Source: Prostheceraeus crozeri (Eukaryota > Platyhelminthes > Polycladida > Euryleptidae). Taken from it: a stretch of 64,000 bases of DNA. A program made the position numbers and the translations under genes. Below, one piece after another: positions 1-10,575 of this stretch (position 1 is the stretch's first letter; each line of letters opens with the position of its first letter). Under the pieces are notes generated by a model. It was not told the DNA's origin and searched no databases. It saw nothing but the letters and a program-made list of their open reading frames with translations. The stretch is from the NCBI GenBank assembly GCA_907163375.1, contig CAJQUW010003011.1, forward strand, positions 1-64,000, given 5' to 3'.

Positions 1-435
1 CCGCCCCGACGCCCACTCAATTCTAATTGTGTATTTACATGTAGAATGCACAGAACGCCGTCCTGTGCTTTTGCGTATTTGCTGACTACTCATGAAGGTG
101 TACGCTTACAGCTAAAATACAATTTAACTCACACTTCATGGAATAATAACTTGGCTTGTAGCATGAGTGATCGTCTTACCTTCTTTTACGAGGCCTCCAG
201 CACGTAAACTTGAGAGAATCGGCAGAAATTGAGTCACACAGGTATTCGATTCACACATCTTCTACCATACTTCCTTTAGTTCGAAGAAGATTCACGAAAT
301 CATAGTTTGCCAATGTAAAGAATCAGCATGAAAAGTCGTTGGCACTTCCAGTGAAAGCTTTAAAATTCACAGCCCTTCTGTTCGAGTGAGGAGCGCACAT
401 CGAAACGAGCGCAGCAGTATGGCCAGACAGTAATA
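1..435. other. no recognisable feature
   Basis: I see no coding pattern, RNA gene or repeat family here. A short minus-strand open frame crosses into the neighbouring MITE and has no family resemblance. Confidence 0.5.
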
Positions 436-1158
436 GTCCGGCAGCCAGAACGAGTTTCTGCAGGGAACGAGGCCGAAAGTGAGACTTTGACAGAATGATG
501 TACACTCTATGCCTACTACGAATTCGTGCGTCTGCCGAGTTCTAGTGAGTTCCTCTTCTTGTCAGACAAGATCAAAGAAAAACGCATGTAAATCCAATGG
601 GACGCAGATTGCAGTTTTTGGCTAAAATGAGAATTTCTATGTTTTCTCTGATTAGACGAAAAGTACTCAGCCCAGAGTCATAATTTTTGGCATGGAATGT
701 CTTCAGGTCATTTCCTATGATGTGCATGTGCTTTTATCATGCATCTAATCGGCAATGTATGTGAGAATGTGGTTGAATGTGAATAAAGTAGCTCAAAATG
801 TTTGTGTTTGTCGACATGAAGAGGCTCGCCAAATCTAAATGTGTTTAGCTTTATTGACAGGGGTACATGAAAATGAAAGGAAATGACCTGGAGACATTCC
901 ATACCAAAAATTAATACTCTGAGCTGAGTACTTTTCGTTTAATGAGAGAAAACATAGAAAATTTTATTTTAGCCAAAAATTGCAATCTGCGTCCCATTGG
1001 ATTTACATGTGTTTTTCTTTGATCCTGTCTGACAAGAAGAGGAACTCACTAGAACTCGGCAGACATGCCGATTCGTAGTAGGCATAGGGTGTACATCATT
1101 CTGTGAAAGTCTCACTTTCGGCCTCGTTCCCTGCAGAAACTCGTTCTGGCTGCCGGAC
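436..1158. mobile_element. Long palindromic MITE (fold-back element), copy 1
   Basis: The two halves are inverted copies of each other over about 280 bp each. The left end starts GTCCGGCAGCCAGAACGAG and the right end is its complement, ending GGCTGCCGGAC; both ends abut TA, as expected for TA-targeting Tc1/mariner-type MITEs. The middle (about 720-880) is a less perfect spacer. There is no transposase gene; open frames inside are by-products of the palindrome. A second copy with the same termini lies at 20957-21682. Confidence 0.85.
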
Positions 1159-1932
1159 TATAAGGTCATGCATTGTTAAAAGAAACGCAAAGTAAGTCAA
1201 TGCGCGCTAAAGACGGCGGGCGAGGACACACGCACACTATGCGTGAGTCACTCTATAAAGCAATGATCCTACGTGTAAGGCAAGATTGATGTTGTTATGA
1301 CGTCACTCGATCGTATTATACAGACGTCCTCGACTGAAGGCATGCAAGGAAGAAACAAACGCTCATATTAATGTAGACCTGCAATTATTAATGAAGTATG
1401 GGAAATATGGGTGCTGCTATTGTGCTTGTCTGTGAAATCAAACTGCATGTTCATCGACTTCGCTAGTGCAAGTTACACTGTTCAAGTTCAATTCCATTGT
1501 TCACGTGTTTGTCTTGGAGATTCGGTTCCGTTTTGACACCAGCTGCTGGCTAGTGATAAAAAGTTGTGACTTTTCAATCATTTGACGTAAACATTGTTAT
1601 CATGTAGCTAAACAGATGATTTCAGAAGTCCGCTTACTGCACTGTTTAATGCTAACAATTACATAAGTATGCAGGAATATTTTTGTTACATCGACAAATT
1701 AATTCATAAATATTTGTAAAATGTTTCAGATATGAACATTTAGGTGATTATGATAATATTTGTCAAATAATAGTCAAAGATGTATCACAAATTATTAAAA
1801 AATATCAAATATGCAGTATTTGATTGTTTTATAAAACAATTATCTAATATTTGTAAAATTTGTCACCATTAGTCATATATTAGATAAATTATCTCGGTTT
1901 TTTCAACCCGGGAATACTGTAAGAATTGAAAA
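1159..1932. other. AT-rich intergenic stretch, nothing recognised
   Basis: No open frame with family resemblance and no repeat structure beyond general AT-richness. The stretch around 1680-1880 contains many ATTTGTAAA-like words but no fixed period. Confidence 0.4.
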
Positions 1933-2288
1933 GAATAATCTTTATTTTATCAATGCGAATTTATCATGAATGTTCAACCGGGATTTATGCATGAATCATC
2001 AATGCAAGTTTTTAAGATCTTATAATTGCGTATTTTTGGTTCAATAATGATAATCGATGTATTTTGACAATGCATATAAGCTTTCCAATCATTAAACATG
2101 CTTACCAACAATGATTTTCAATTTTGAATAATCTTTATTTTATCAATGCGAATTTGTCATCAATGTTCAACCGAGGTTTATGCATGAATCATCAATGCAA
2201 GTTTTTAAGATATTGTAATTGCGTATTTTTGGTTCAATAATGATAATCGATGTATTTTGACAATGCATATAAGCTTTCCAATCATTAA
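1933..2288. repeat. 193-bp tandem repeat, two units, second split by a piggyBac
   Basis: Unit 1 (1933-2125) and unit 2 (from 2126) share nearly every base, including GAATAATCTTTATTTTATC and a TTTTGACAATGCATATAAGC block. Unit 2 breaks at CAATCATTAA and resumes at 4953 with TTAAACATGCTT. Unit 1 preserves the uninterrupted sequence, so it serves as the empty-site control for the piggyBac insertion. Confidence 0.85.
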
Positions 2289-2332
2289 CGGTTAAATGAT
2301 GTCCTCACGTAAGACTAGGTAAATGATGAACC

Positions 2333-2350
2333 CGGGTCTGCCCAGACCCG
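2333..2350. promoter_or_regulatory. Subterminal palindrome near left end of PB1
   Basis: CGGGTCTGCCCAGACCCG lies 44 bp inside the left terminus. It is an imperfect copy of the two palindromes near the right end (4738-4757 and 4916-4937). Position and repetition suggest a transposase binding site; this is inference. Confidence 0.5.
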
Positions 2351-2631
2351 TAATAAAATTGAAGATAAGCACCGCTATTCATCTATAGTGAAGGTTGTAG
2401 GAACATTGGATTTTAGAATACCATGGTTTATCATCACTTGACTTCTGCATTCTATAGTTTCAGCTAATAACTAGGCCTATATGCTTACCACAGTAGGCCT
2501 ATGTTGTGAAACTGTTTTAGGTGATGCCATGTAGTATGTGGAAATATATGTTTATCTGGCTTATCTAAAAAGTGATAGCAGTTGTCAATTATAGGCCTAC
2601 ATACTGTACGTATTATAATGTAAAACACAAT

Positions 2632-4279
2632 TCATCCAGGTACCAGTATAATTGAAATAGTCAGCTGCTGTATTCCATTACGTCTCATCTTGTTATCAAA
2701 TCCAAGAGCAGCTTTGATCTGCTGGGATCGCTGGAAACTCATTGAAGCCCTAAATATCGGATTGCCATTTCTGAGATCCCAAAGCTCCCGAGTGTTACGG
2801 TGCCCAGCCTTCAACGCGCCAGCAATCAGATGCAGACCTACGAAGGCTTCAAATTCAGTCATTGATAATGGTCTCCATGTAGTGTGCTTAGCAGCGGCGA
2901 TACGGCGACCCTCACGATTAGTATGGAGAAGTGTCAGGTGCAAACTGTCACCAAAATATGCCTTGAATGCTTCTCATGGTGTCTGAGGATGAAACCCGAC
3001 ACTGAATCCAATGTGAGAAGCACGGAAAGAGTTGCGCACTGGCTCTCTGGCTGGTGGATGCTGCTGGGCCGTCTGAAGACACCACAAGAGACCAGTGGGA
3101 GCTCTTAGGGCAGGTGCCACTAGGGAGGGAGTCTCGTCGTCGTCGTCCTCTTCTCCGCTGAAATCCATCTCCTCTAAAGCCTCTATACTCAACTCTTCAT
3201 CACTGACATGGCCACTAGCAGCAACTTGGTCTGAAATGAAATGATACGCCGATTGTAAAATCATTGCAACAAGTATGGGTGTAACATTTGCAAGAGCTAA
3301 ATCACTTACCAGAAATCTCGGCAAGGGAGTCATATTCGTCGCTGCCTGCATCGTTGTCATTTATCACAGCACTAGCTGCAACATCATCAGCTGAAATGGA
3401 GATGATTTCATTTAGAGTTACCGGCAAGTTGAATTTGCAGGGCTACATATGTATAGCATAGCGATGTACACGTACATGTGTTCATGTATACATCTGTAAC
3501 ATATTGCTATAATAATATGCAGTACAGTGTACATAGTCAGATGATAAGTTCAATGGGCAGTCCATAAATTTTATATCCATAAATATCGGCTGGTTGTCTG
3601 CTGATAGGTCTAAATGTAGGCTACACGCATAGCCAATAGGCAATCACAACATGGGTGACATCGTTATCAACCTACATGTACATGTCGGCTACGGCTACTC
3701 TACGGCACAGAAGTTTTCTGTAAAAGCAAAGACGCAACAACTTAATACACGTAGGCCTAAAATGAGTTGTGTAATAAACTATTGTCAATGAATCTGAATG
3801 GATTGATCACTTTACAACGGGCTGCAGTACGTACATAGTACAAGCTTGGTCCTTCTTCTGAAATCTCCATTAGTCTAGTCATATGTATATCTGTGCCTAA
3901 ACATAGCTCAAGATTCAAGCTGGTCATTTCAAAATAGTAACGGATGGCTCTACCGGTACTTCCACTTACAATCCTACATATAAGTACGTAAACAGTAGCT
4001 TATTCTAATCTCCCCATAAGTATTCACGTGTACTAGTATAAATTGCATTTCACCCTCCCACCATGAACAGACACTAAACAGCTCCTCGAACCCTCCCTCC
4101 CCCTCAAATCTGTTCACATAGATTGGCCTTCAACGATCCCTCACACTCAGCTTACTTGATATTCCAACAGGAAAATTGTCTTCTTCTTCATCAGCATCGT
4201 ATTGTAGATTGATATTAGCAAATGCAATAGACCTGGCATTGCGGGGCGGTAGTTGACGTCTTTCATTAGAAGATGCCAT
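2632..4279 (-). pseudogene. piggyBac transposase (DDE_Tnp_1_7 family), truncated
   Basis: Three exons can be read with consistent phase and GT-AG borders. Exon 1 is 4279-4156 (ATG at 4279-4277, rich in D and E at its end), exon 2 is 3390-3310 (acidic), and exon 3 runs from 3230. Exon 3 carries an acidic stretch and then the family's N-terminal transposase region (motifs LHLTLLHTN, FVGLHLIAG, NPIFRASMS, FDNKMRR). An in-frame TGA at 2976-2974 interrupts exon 3. Homology stops just after FDNKMRR, so the region that would hold the three catalytic aspartates is absent. The equivalent region is visible in the other piggyBac at 51102-52414. No function is expected. Confidence 0.8.
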
Positions 4280-4737
4280 TGACATACCAATACATGAGTA
4301 GACAATCGCAGAATATTCCTTCGTGCATATAAGGGAAGAAAAATGAATTCATTCAATCAGACGATTTCGTGACTCCTATTGGTCCTTTGATTCCTTCTTA
4401 TCAAATAGAAAAACAGATGGGCAATAAGCGCGCGCGTGTACTTGTGTGTGTGTGATTCTCTAGATGTTACCATGTGTTACCAAGCAGGTAATCCATGAGA
4501 AGCACACACGTTAGGTAGGCGATGCTGCGAACGATGCACAAACATTTGACCTTGATGAGTAGCTTTACAAGTACTGCAAGTACTTTGTAAGTACATTATG
4601 CTTTACAACAGTCGAGTCTAAGGTTTACAAAGTGAGAATGTAAGTAAGAAAAGTCATGAACTTCACTAATAGCGCATACTGACAGAAAATAAGACCGTTA
4701 TCAGACGAGAAGATAGCCCGTTATGCCATAGACACGG

Positions 4738-4937
4738 CCGGGTCTGGCCAGACCCGGGTTCATCATCTACCTAGTCATAGGCTCGATGTAGTAAAACAAA
4801 CTATCGTGGACTCTAACAAAAGCTCTCAGATTGAGTACTCGAATAATGTAGAAAAGTCATGAAATTTCAGCCTCCTGTCGATTTTAGTTTCGGAGATATC
4901 TTGTATGAAAGATAGCCCGGGTCTGGCCAGACCCGGG
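4738..4937. promoter_or_regulatory. Pair of subterminal palindromes near right end of PB1
   Basis: Two near-identical palindromes, each with arm CCGGGTCTGG and its complement, lie at 4738-4757 and 4916-4937 (the latter a perfect 22-bp palindrome). Both are followed by GTTCATCAT. Together with 2333-2350 they form a three-site set, probably recognised by the transposase. Confidence 0.55.
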
Positions 4938-4956
4938 TTCATCATTTAACCGTTAA

Positions 4957-5326
4957 ACATGCTTAACAAGAATGATTTTCAATTTTGAATTTTCCATGGA
5001 TTTATTGGAATCATCGATCATGGATTCTGTGTCCATGGCTGGGCTACTAGGGACTTGCTGACTAAAGATAACATATTTAAGATTTGGTTATATTAATACA
5101 AAAGTTACGAATTTCTGTAAATTTACTTTTTCATTGAAATTTTGGAAAATCCTGTGAATAAGATGCTGGTGAGCATAAGCAGTTGAAATTGTCAGCGGTA
5201 ACATGTTTATTTGATATAATAAACAATAAGAATCCACTATTCATGGTTTTGCAGATAATGCTGTTGGTTTAATATGCCCCACCCTCCCCTTCGTCTCAAT
5301 GCTAGCTAGCTCTATATACTCGCATA
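4957..5326. other. rest of the 193-bp repeat unit, then unremarkable AT-rich DNA
   Basis: The first 40 bp continue the interrupted tandem repeat. After that I see no gene or repeat. Confidence 0.5.
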
Positions 5327-5334
5327 TAGTATAT

Positions 5335-5367
<33 letters not shown>
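5327..5367. repeat. TA microsatellite at 5' edge of a Penelope-like element
   Basis: About 40 bp of TA/AT repeat. A second TA tract (6664-6679) lies just beyond the 3' end of the retroelement, so the element is bracketed by TA repeats. Confidence 0.75.
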
Positions 5368-6542
5368 TTGCCAAATCATGTGTAACAGAATTCCTTTCTA
5401 TTCATCCTCATTCCTTATCTAATACTGTTTTGTTAGAACTGATATCTCTGTGCCTCAACATTTATTTTTCATTTAAGAACCGATTCTTCGAACAAAATAA
5501 AGGTACACCTATGGGATCACCTATTTCAGGTTTACTTGCTGAATTAGTTATGCAAAAGTTAGAAAACATTGCCATTTCCAAGTTACAACCCAAATTTTGG
5601 TTGCGCTACGTCGACGACACTTTTGTTATCATGAAACGAAATGACTTGAATGACATGCTCTTAACACTTAATTCAATCTTTCCCGGAATCAAATTTACTC
5701 ATGAAGTTGAAAGAAATGGAGAACTGGCATTCCTCGACATCTTGGTTAAAAGAAATAGTGATGGCTCTACTGAAACAAGTGTTCATAGGAAGAAAGCCTA
5801 TGCAGGAACAATCCTTAACTTCAACAGCAATCACCCAGTCATCCACAAGAGGAATTGTATTCGTACTTTATTTCAGAGAACAATAACTCACTGTAGTACT
5901 GAGGAGAATAAAAATAATGAAATTAAATTTCTTTTCCAACTTTTCCAAAATAACAATTATCCAAAGCAATTCATTGAAAGAACTTTGTCACAAATGAAAG
6001 AACAATTAAAACAAAACAATGAAGTCCAACAAACTACAACAATAGAAGAACAAGAACAAAGAAAACAAACTTATTACACACTACCATACATTAATGGTAT
6101 TTCTGAAACATTGAGCCGTATGTTTCAAAAGCACGATATAAAGATCGCCCACAAACCAACAACTACATTGAAAAATCAGCTCTTTAAACCAAAGAAATTA
6201 AAATCTGATTTAGAACGAAGAAACGTCATTTACCAAATTGATTGCTCCAACTGTCAACAAAAATACATTGGACAAACTGGAAAACAGCTGTCAACAAGAG
6301 TTCATGAACATCGACTAGCAGTAAAGAGGATTGATCAGCGTTCACAAATATCAACTCATTGCGTTGAAGAAGACCATACATTTGATTGGAGTAGTGCAAA
6401 AACCATCAACTCATGTGAACATAGATATGGTCGTGAATTCATGGAAGCTTGGTACTCCTCAGACCACTCCATCAATAGACATATAGAACTTGATAACATC
6501 TATGTAAACTTACGCCAAGCTATGTCATCACGAAATTTTTAA
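5368..6542 (+). pseudogene. Penelope-like element: reverse transcriptase plus GIY-YIG endonuclease, 5' truncated
   Basis: The open frame runs without a stop from the TA microsatellite to 6542. It starts inside the RT domain and shows the RT block GTPMGSPIS, the catalytic YVDDTF box (about 5608-5625) and the downstream LAFLDILV block. The C-terminal part is a GIY-YIG endonuclease with the spaced residues IYQIDC then KYIGQTGKQL. RT plus GIY-YIG is the hallmark of Penelope-like elements. About the first half of the RT region is missing, so it is a dead-on-arrival copy despite its intact 3' frame. Copying by target-primed reverse transcription from the 3' end explains the truncation. Confidence 0.85.
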
Positions 6543-6663
6543 AATTTTATACTCATGTCTCCCTATATAATTTCCCTTTTCCACCTGACGACGAGCTGAA
6601 GCAACAGCCTGAAAATTTGTGGTTAATTACATCTTATTCCTGAAGACATCTTTTTGTTAAATC

Positions 6664-6679
6664 ATATATATATATATAT
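6664..6679. repeat. TA microsatellite at 3' edge of the Penelope-like element
   Basis: Short TA tract following the 3' untranslated region of the preceding retroelement. It mirrors the TA tract at its 5' edge. Confidence 0.6.
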
Positions 6680-6765
6680 GGAAAATATCGGTTTGTACGC
6701 AGAGACGATGGTTTTGTGTTCTCAAAAACAGTTGAGGTTCAGATTGTGATCGTGCGAGAAAAGAT

Positions 6766-7816
6766 TTGATATCAAATTTCCGAAATCATGGCCTTAAAGT
6801 ATCTGTTGATACTAATATGAAGTCCGCTGACTGTCTGGACGTCTACTTTGATTTGAAAAACGAAACGTATAGACCATATAATACGCCTAATAACATACTA
6901 TTATATGTGCATGTGAACTCAAATCATCCAAAAACTATCATTCGACAGATTCCCAAAATGATTGAAACAAGAATTTCAAACTTATTTTGCAACAAAACTG
7001 AATTCGACAAATCGAAGCCAATTTTTCAAGATTCTCTAAAAGCGAGCGGATATTCAGATGTTTTGCATTACAAAGCTAGTAGTGAGTCCAGACCGAGACG
7101 CAGAAGAAACATCATCTGGTTTAACCCACCATACTGCGCAAATGTCAAAACAGACATTGGGCGTATCTTCCTTTCATTGATACGCAAACAATTCCCGAAC
7201 AGTCATAAATATCATGTTTTATTCAATAAAAACAATCTGAAATTAAGCTATAGCTGTATGCGAAATATGGAGGCTTTAATCAAAAGCCACAACACAAAAT
7301 TGCTGAAAAGTGAACAACAAAATCAAATTCAACGGAAGTGCAATTGTAGAGTGAAAGAAAATTGTCCTTTAGGTGGTGATCACTTACAAGAATGTGTTGT
7401 ATACAAAGCTACTGTTAAGTCAAGAACAGATGAAAAGATCTATTTCGGCATGTATGAGAAAGACTTTAAATCGAGATACAGAAATCACAAAAAATCGTTC
7501 TCAAACTTTTCGTATATGAACGAAACATCACTATCAAAATATATCTGGAAGCTAAAAGATGAAGATCAAAATGGATGTTGTTTCAAAATCATCACCATAT
7601 ACGTGTGGAATGAGACACTGTAATCCATGTCTCTCAGAAAAATATTTCATTGCAACAGCTGACCCTAGAAATTTGATCAACAAAAAGAATGAGATCATCG
7701 CAGAAAATATCTTCTATGCAATCTTAAGACATAGATGTATGATGTTAATGAATGTGAGCCCTTTGAATTTTAAGGTATCCTGTACTTTCGTTGATTATCA
7801 GTTTATTACTGTCTGA
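6766..7816 (+). pseudogene. Second GIY-YIG retroelement fragment, frameshifted
   Basis: A 285-codon frame, beginning in the region downstream of an RT, continues in another frame from about 7600. Visible blocks are LDVYFDLKN, NSNHPKTIIRQIPKMIETRI, RRNIIWFNPPYC, LSYSCMRNM, a cysteine-rich RKCNCRVKENCPLGG and a GIY-YIG-like core (VYKAT ... IYFGMY). The last block CNPCLSEKYFI lies after the frameshift. I recognise this arrangement from RT/GIY-YIG retroelements of aquatic invertebrates. The RT palm itself is absent. It differs clearly from the upstream Penelope-like copy. Family-level placement is uncertain. Confidence 0.65.
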
Positions 7817-8222
7817 TGATCGGTTTTGTGAACAATACAATCCGGTCTATAACTAGAGTGCCTTTTCACTTTACCGAATATCTAACGGTTGCCCTGCCCT
7901 CCCACATTGAATCACATGGCTAAGCAGGGATTATTTCGTCAATACAATTCGTGAAGCTTAAAGTCACAGATAATAAACTTCACTTGTTCTGACTTTGAAT
8001 TTCGACTATATATATATATCAATGTTATTGTAAAAAACTAGAAAAATTCAGATTTTAAATTCCATTACGAGCGTTACAATTAGTTTCACGGCTGAGCTGA
8101 TTTTCAAATGTGACATCAAATATAGAAGGAAGTTCACTATATACTGAAATAGAGAAGAGATAGAAATGGTTTTAAAATTTAGATTCTATGATTGGCGATG
8201 AACCACCTTGTGAATGCTAATT

Positions 8223-8225
<3 letters not shown>
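7817..8225. other. AT-rich, nothing recognised
   Basis: No gene, repeat family or regulatory pattern that I can support. Confidence 0.4.

Positions 8226-8294
<69 letters not shown>
8226..8294. repeat. TA microsatellite (about 69 bp)
   Basis: Pure TA dinucleotide repeat. The minus-strand frame that reads through it as Ile-Tyr repeats is not a gene. Confidence 0.95.
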
Positions 8295-8298
<4 letters not shown>

Positions 8299-8438
8299 CA
8301 AACATGAATGCGAGGAAAAGCCATACTTCCAACCGGTTTCACCCTCTTGAACGAAGGCTGCCCATGGAATGATATACTTATAAAATTTAAGGACCAAAAG
8401 AAATCTAAATGCATTAAAGCATAGATTCATCATAGAAA

Positions 8439-8770
8439 TTAATGAGAATTAAGACTGGGACGAAACATAGAAATGAAAATCTGCTCCTGCCTCTCTCTGT
8501 CTATCTTAGTGGAAGAGGCACACAATTTATAAATAGGAGCCGCTGAAAACATAGGGTCTTGGTCTTTAGCACACGACGCAATATGCTGGCTGACCTTCAG
8601 CACTCTGTAGTTGACATGAGCTATTTACTGACGGTGAACAGTGTGTCGGTTGCGGAAATAGTCGCCACTTTGACCGACGTAGAGCGCATTACATCCGTTA
8701 CAGCGTAGAATATCAATGATGTTCTTTGATAGACAGTTCATGTTTCTCTTGACTTCAAAATTTGAAATTT
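8439..8770 (-). pseudogene. GIY-YIG retroelement C-terminus, interrupted by the Polinton insertion
   Basis: On the minus strand a GIY-YIG domain is readable: LRCNGCNALYVGQSGDYF, then LKVSQHIASCAK and the tail MFRPSLNSH. One in-frame TAA sits after VHRQ. This is the C-terminal signature of an RT/GIY-YIG retroelement. Its upstream part would lie to the right, but the Polinton begins at 8814, and no convincing continuation is readable beyond the Polinton's right end. Confidence 0.6.
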
Positions 8771-8807
8771 TCAAAATATTGAAAGGCCTATTGGTACTTT
8801 CAATAGA

Positions 8808-8813
8808 CCAAAG
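8808..8813. repeat. 6-bp target site duplication of the Polinton (left)
   Basis: CCAAAG abuts the left terminus and is found again at 19232-19237 right after the right terminus. Six-base duplications are typical of Polinton integrases. The left terminus appears to have lost about four bases (CCGG) present at the right terminus. Confidence 0.75.
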
Positions 8814-9107
8814 TAGTGAAAATTGTGCCCTACTGTGATAGGGATAGGTACATACATGTAAAATTCAGTGTTATCAATCGGAACATGGATATAGGTACAT
8901 GTATAATTCAGTGTTATGAATAGGAACATGTATGACATCTGTTTTACTGGATAGGTACATGTGTTTGGTACACTCGGTTGAGTACATTGTGTGTTCGGAA
9001 CGTCTATGAGCGAACTTGTGTGACTTGGTTCTGTGTACTTGGGTACGTACCGATAGACGTCCGTTGTTTGATTTTGAATGGGTTTGCTCAATTGCGACTA
9101 TTGTGAC
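8814..9107. repeat. Left terminal inverted repeat of the Polinton
   Basis: Starts TAGTGAAAATTGTGCCC and matches the reverse complement of 18929-19231 with scattered differences. Inside it, a roughly 60-bp motif (GGTACATGTAAAATTCAGTG then an ACATGG word) is repeated twice. Confidence 0.9.
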
Positions 9108-9173
9108 TATTGCAACCATTGTAATCAAGATGACAGTCACATTGATTTTCCTTTTTACGTAGACAAACTATGC

Positions 9174-9180
9174 TATAAAT
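9174..9180 (+). promoter_or_regulatory. TATA box of the RING gene
   Basis: TATAAAT just inside the left terminal repeat, 23-38 bp upstream of the first in-frame ATGs of the RING gene. Confidence 0.45.
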
Positions 9181-9196
9181 ATGAGATAGTCGTTTG

Positions 9197-9706
9197 ATGA
9201 CATACATAATGATGACTAATATCCCAACGTCGTGGGTTGTCGCAAGAGACCTTGGATATTCGTTCAAAGCTATAGAAACTGTAACAAATCTCAGTGAAAA
9301 TATCAACGCTGGTGATTTAGTTGATCAACTAATGGATCTAGATGAGCATGCAATGAATCACAATTTGGATCGTAGGTGGATAGAGGATTTCTCCATGCTA
9401 CACTGCAATGATAGTGAAATTAGGAGGATCAAATTGGAACGATATGGAAAGAAGGAGACATTTGACAGTGTTTTAATAAAAAGTTCTCCCAATAAAAGTG
9501 ACTTCAGAAGGAAATTAGAAGAAGAGACATTTAAATTATTATGTGAACAGAACTGCGTTAAATGTTTTAAACAGGAACGATCCCTTCTCTTTTTACCATG
9601 TTCTCATAGCGTTATGTGTTCTACATGTTATATACCCTTTGAAACTTCATCTTGTCCTCTTTGTGATCAAGAAATATTTTCAACAGTCACTGTATATCGT
9701 ACATGA
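9197..9706 (+). CDS. UBA-like/RING-finger protein (IAP-tail-like putative E3 ubiquitin ligase)
   Basis: The C-terminus is a classical C3HC4 RING: NCVKCF, LPCSHSVMC, STC and CPLC in order over about residues 117-158, the spacing found at the end of inhibitor-of-apoptosis proteins. Residues about 15-48 (GYSFKAIETVTNLSENI ... LVDQLMDL) look like a UBA ubiquitin-binding domain, also found before the RING in animal IAPs. No BIR domain is visible. It is the first gene inside the left terminal repeat and reads intact. A role in redirecting host ubiquitination or cell death is plausible but inferred. ATGs at 9197, 9209 and 9212 are all possible; the closeness of the TATA box favours the later pair. 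Confidence 0.75.
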   Translation: MTYIMMTNIPTSWVVARDLGYSFKAIETVTNLSENINAGDLVDQLMDLDEHAMNHNLDRRWIEDFSMLHCNDSEIRRIKLERYGKKETFDSVLIKSSPNKSDFRRKLEEETFKLLCEQNCVKCFKQERSLLFLPCSHSVMCSTCYIPFETSSCPLCDQEIFSTVTVYRT

Positions 9707-9761
9707 TGAGTCATCATACACGTCTGTGATTGGTCACTATTGTGTCTTTGTGTGACTTTTC

Positions 9762-9769
9762 TATATAAG
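9762..9769 (+). promoter_or_regulatory. TATA box of the 207-aa gene
   Basis: TATATAAG lies 48 bp before the ATG at 9817, a normal distance for a TATA promoter with a short leader. The RING gene ends 56 bp upstream, so the genes are transcribed separately. Confidence 0.65.
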
Positions 9770-9816
9770 GAGGACATTGTACCGTTCTATTTCAAGCATA
9801 ATTTGAGGCTAATACA

Positions 9817-10440
9817 ATGTCAATCAGCATGTCGTTCACTACCAACATTCCCATTTCAATAATTTACCGAAGTCAACTCTTCACCGGCAATATATTTTAT
9901 TCTGCCGTAAATATAACTGGCTATGAAGCGGATTTGGTGGATCTGATGGAGGAAATAGTGAAGTATTTCCGCTGCGGAGAGGACGTTGTGGTGCAGAGAA
10001 TGTTAATAAGAGTCGTGAACAACGCTCTTACACGAGTTGCAAGATTTTGGCTCAATGAAGTATTTCGCCCACTAGCTCAAAATGAGATTGTACCGGAATA
10101 CTCTCGCTGCTGCTGCAGCAGTATCCAACGGAAACACAACACATGTCTCCATGACATTATCACCTACAGCTACTTTGACGAGAAGGGTGAGAAATGTAAA
10201 CTGGACTTGTTCAGTGGACCGCCATCAGTAAGCATCAATGTGGCTGCTCAAGGACATTCTGAGGTGATCAGTTTGCGGGCATACTATGACAATATTTTAA
10301 AGACTTTCCATTTAAAGCCCTGCTGTATGTGCTGTCCTATTTCAAAACATCTAATGAAAGACATTGAGCAGCTCATAACTGCTACAAATCAGACTCTAGC
10401 CGATGTGAGTGTGTATCAGTTTCCCTCTACAACTTGTTAA
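9817..10440 (+). CDS. Unrecognised 207-aa cysteine-rich protein of the Polinton
   Basis: I do not recognise a family. Features that can be seen: an acidic helix-like stretch at about 33-48 (YEADLVDLMEEIVKYF), a cluster SRCCCSSI near residue 97-103, a CLHDII stretch and a second cluster KPCCMCCPI near 167-175. The paired cysteine clusters with nearby histidines could bind zinc or form disulfides. There is no signal peptide or membrane segment. It has its own TATA box and lies in the accessory part of the element between the RING gene and the structural genes. It is intact. Confidence 0.6.
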   Translation: MSISMSFTTNIPISIIYRSQLFTGNIFYSAVNITGYEADLVDLMEEIVKYFRCGEDVVVQRMLIRVVNNALTRVARFWLNEVFRPLAQNEIVPEYSRCCCSSIQRKHNTCLHDIITYSYFDEKGEKCKLDLFSGPPSVSINVAAQGHSEVISLRAYYDNILKTFHLKPCCMCCPISKHLMKDIEQLITATNQTLADVSVYQFPSTTC

Positions 10441-10575
10441 GTGTTTTGTGTAATTTTATAAGTACCAGCAACAAACCCTGCGTGGTATGTGAATGCTTGT
10501 AAACTTTTGTGTATAATGTTGTAAGTACTAAGCAAAAATTGTAATTGTGTTATCTATTTCCATATTAGAATAAAA

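Larger units (their letters stand above)
2289..4952 (-). mobile_element. piggyBac-type DNA transposon (PB1), degenerate
   Basis: The element is bounded by TTAA on both sides (2285-2288 and 4953-4956) and by inverted termini CGGTTAAATGAT / ATCATTTAACCG. The empty site is preserved in the preceding repeat unit. It carries a truncated transposase on the minus strand and palindromic subterminal motifs. At 2664 bp it has the size of a full element, but the catalytic core of the transposase is missing, so it would be non-autonomous. Confidence 0.88.

Noticed and set aside
8179-8433. Minus-strand frame with Ile-Tyr repeats
   Set aside because: Translation of a TA microsatellite.
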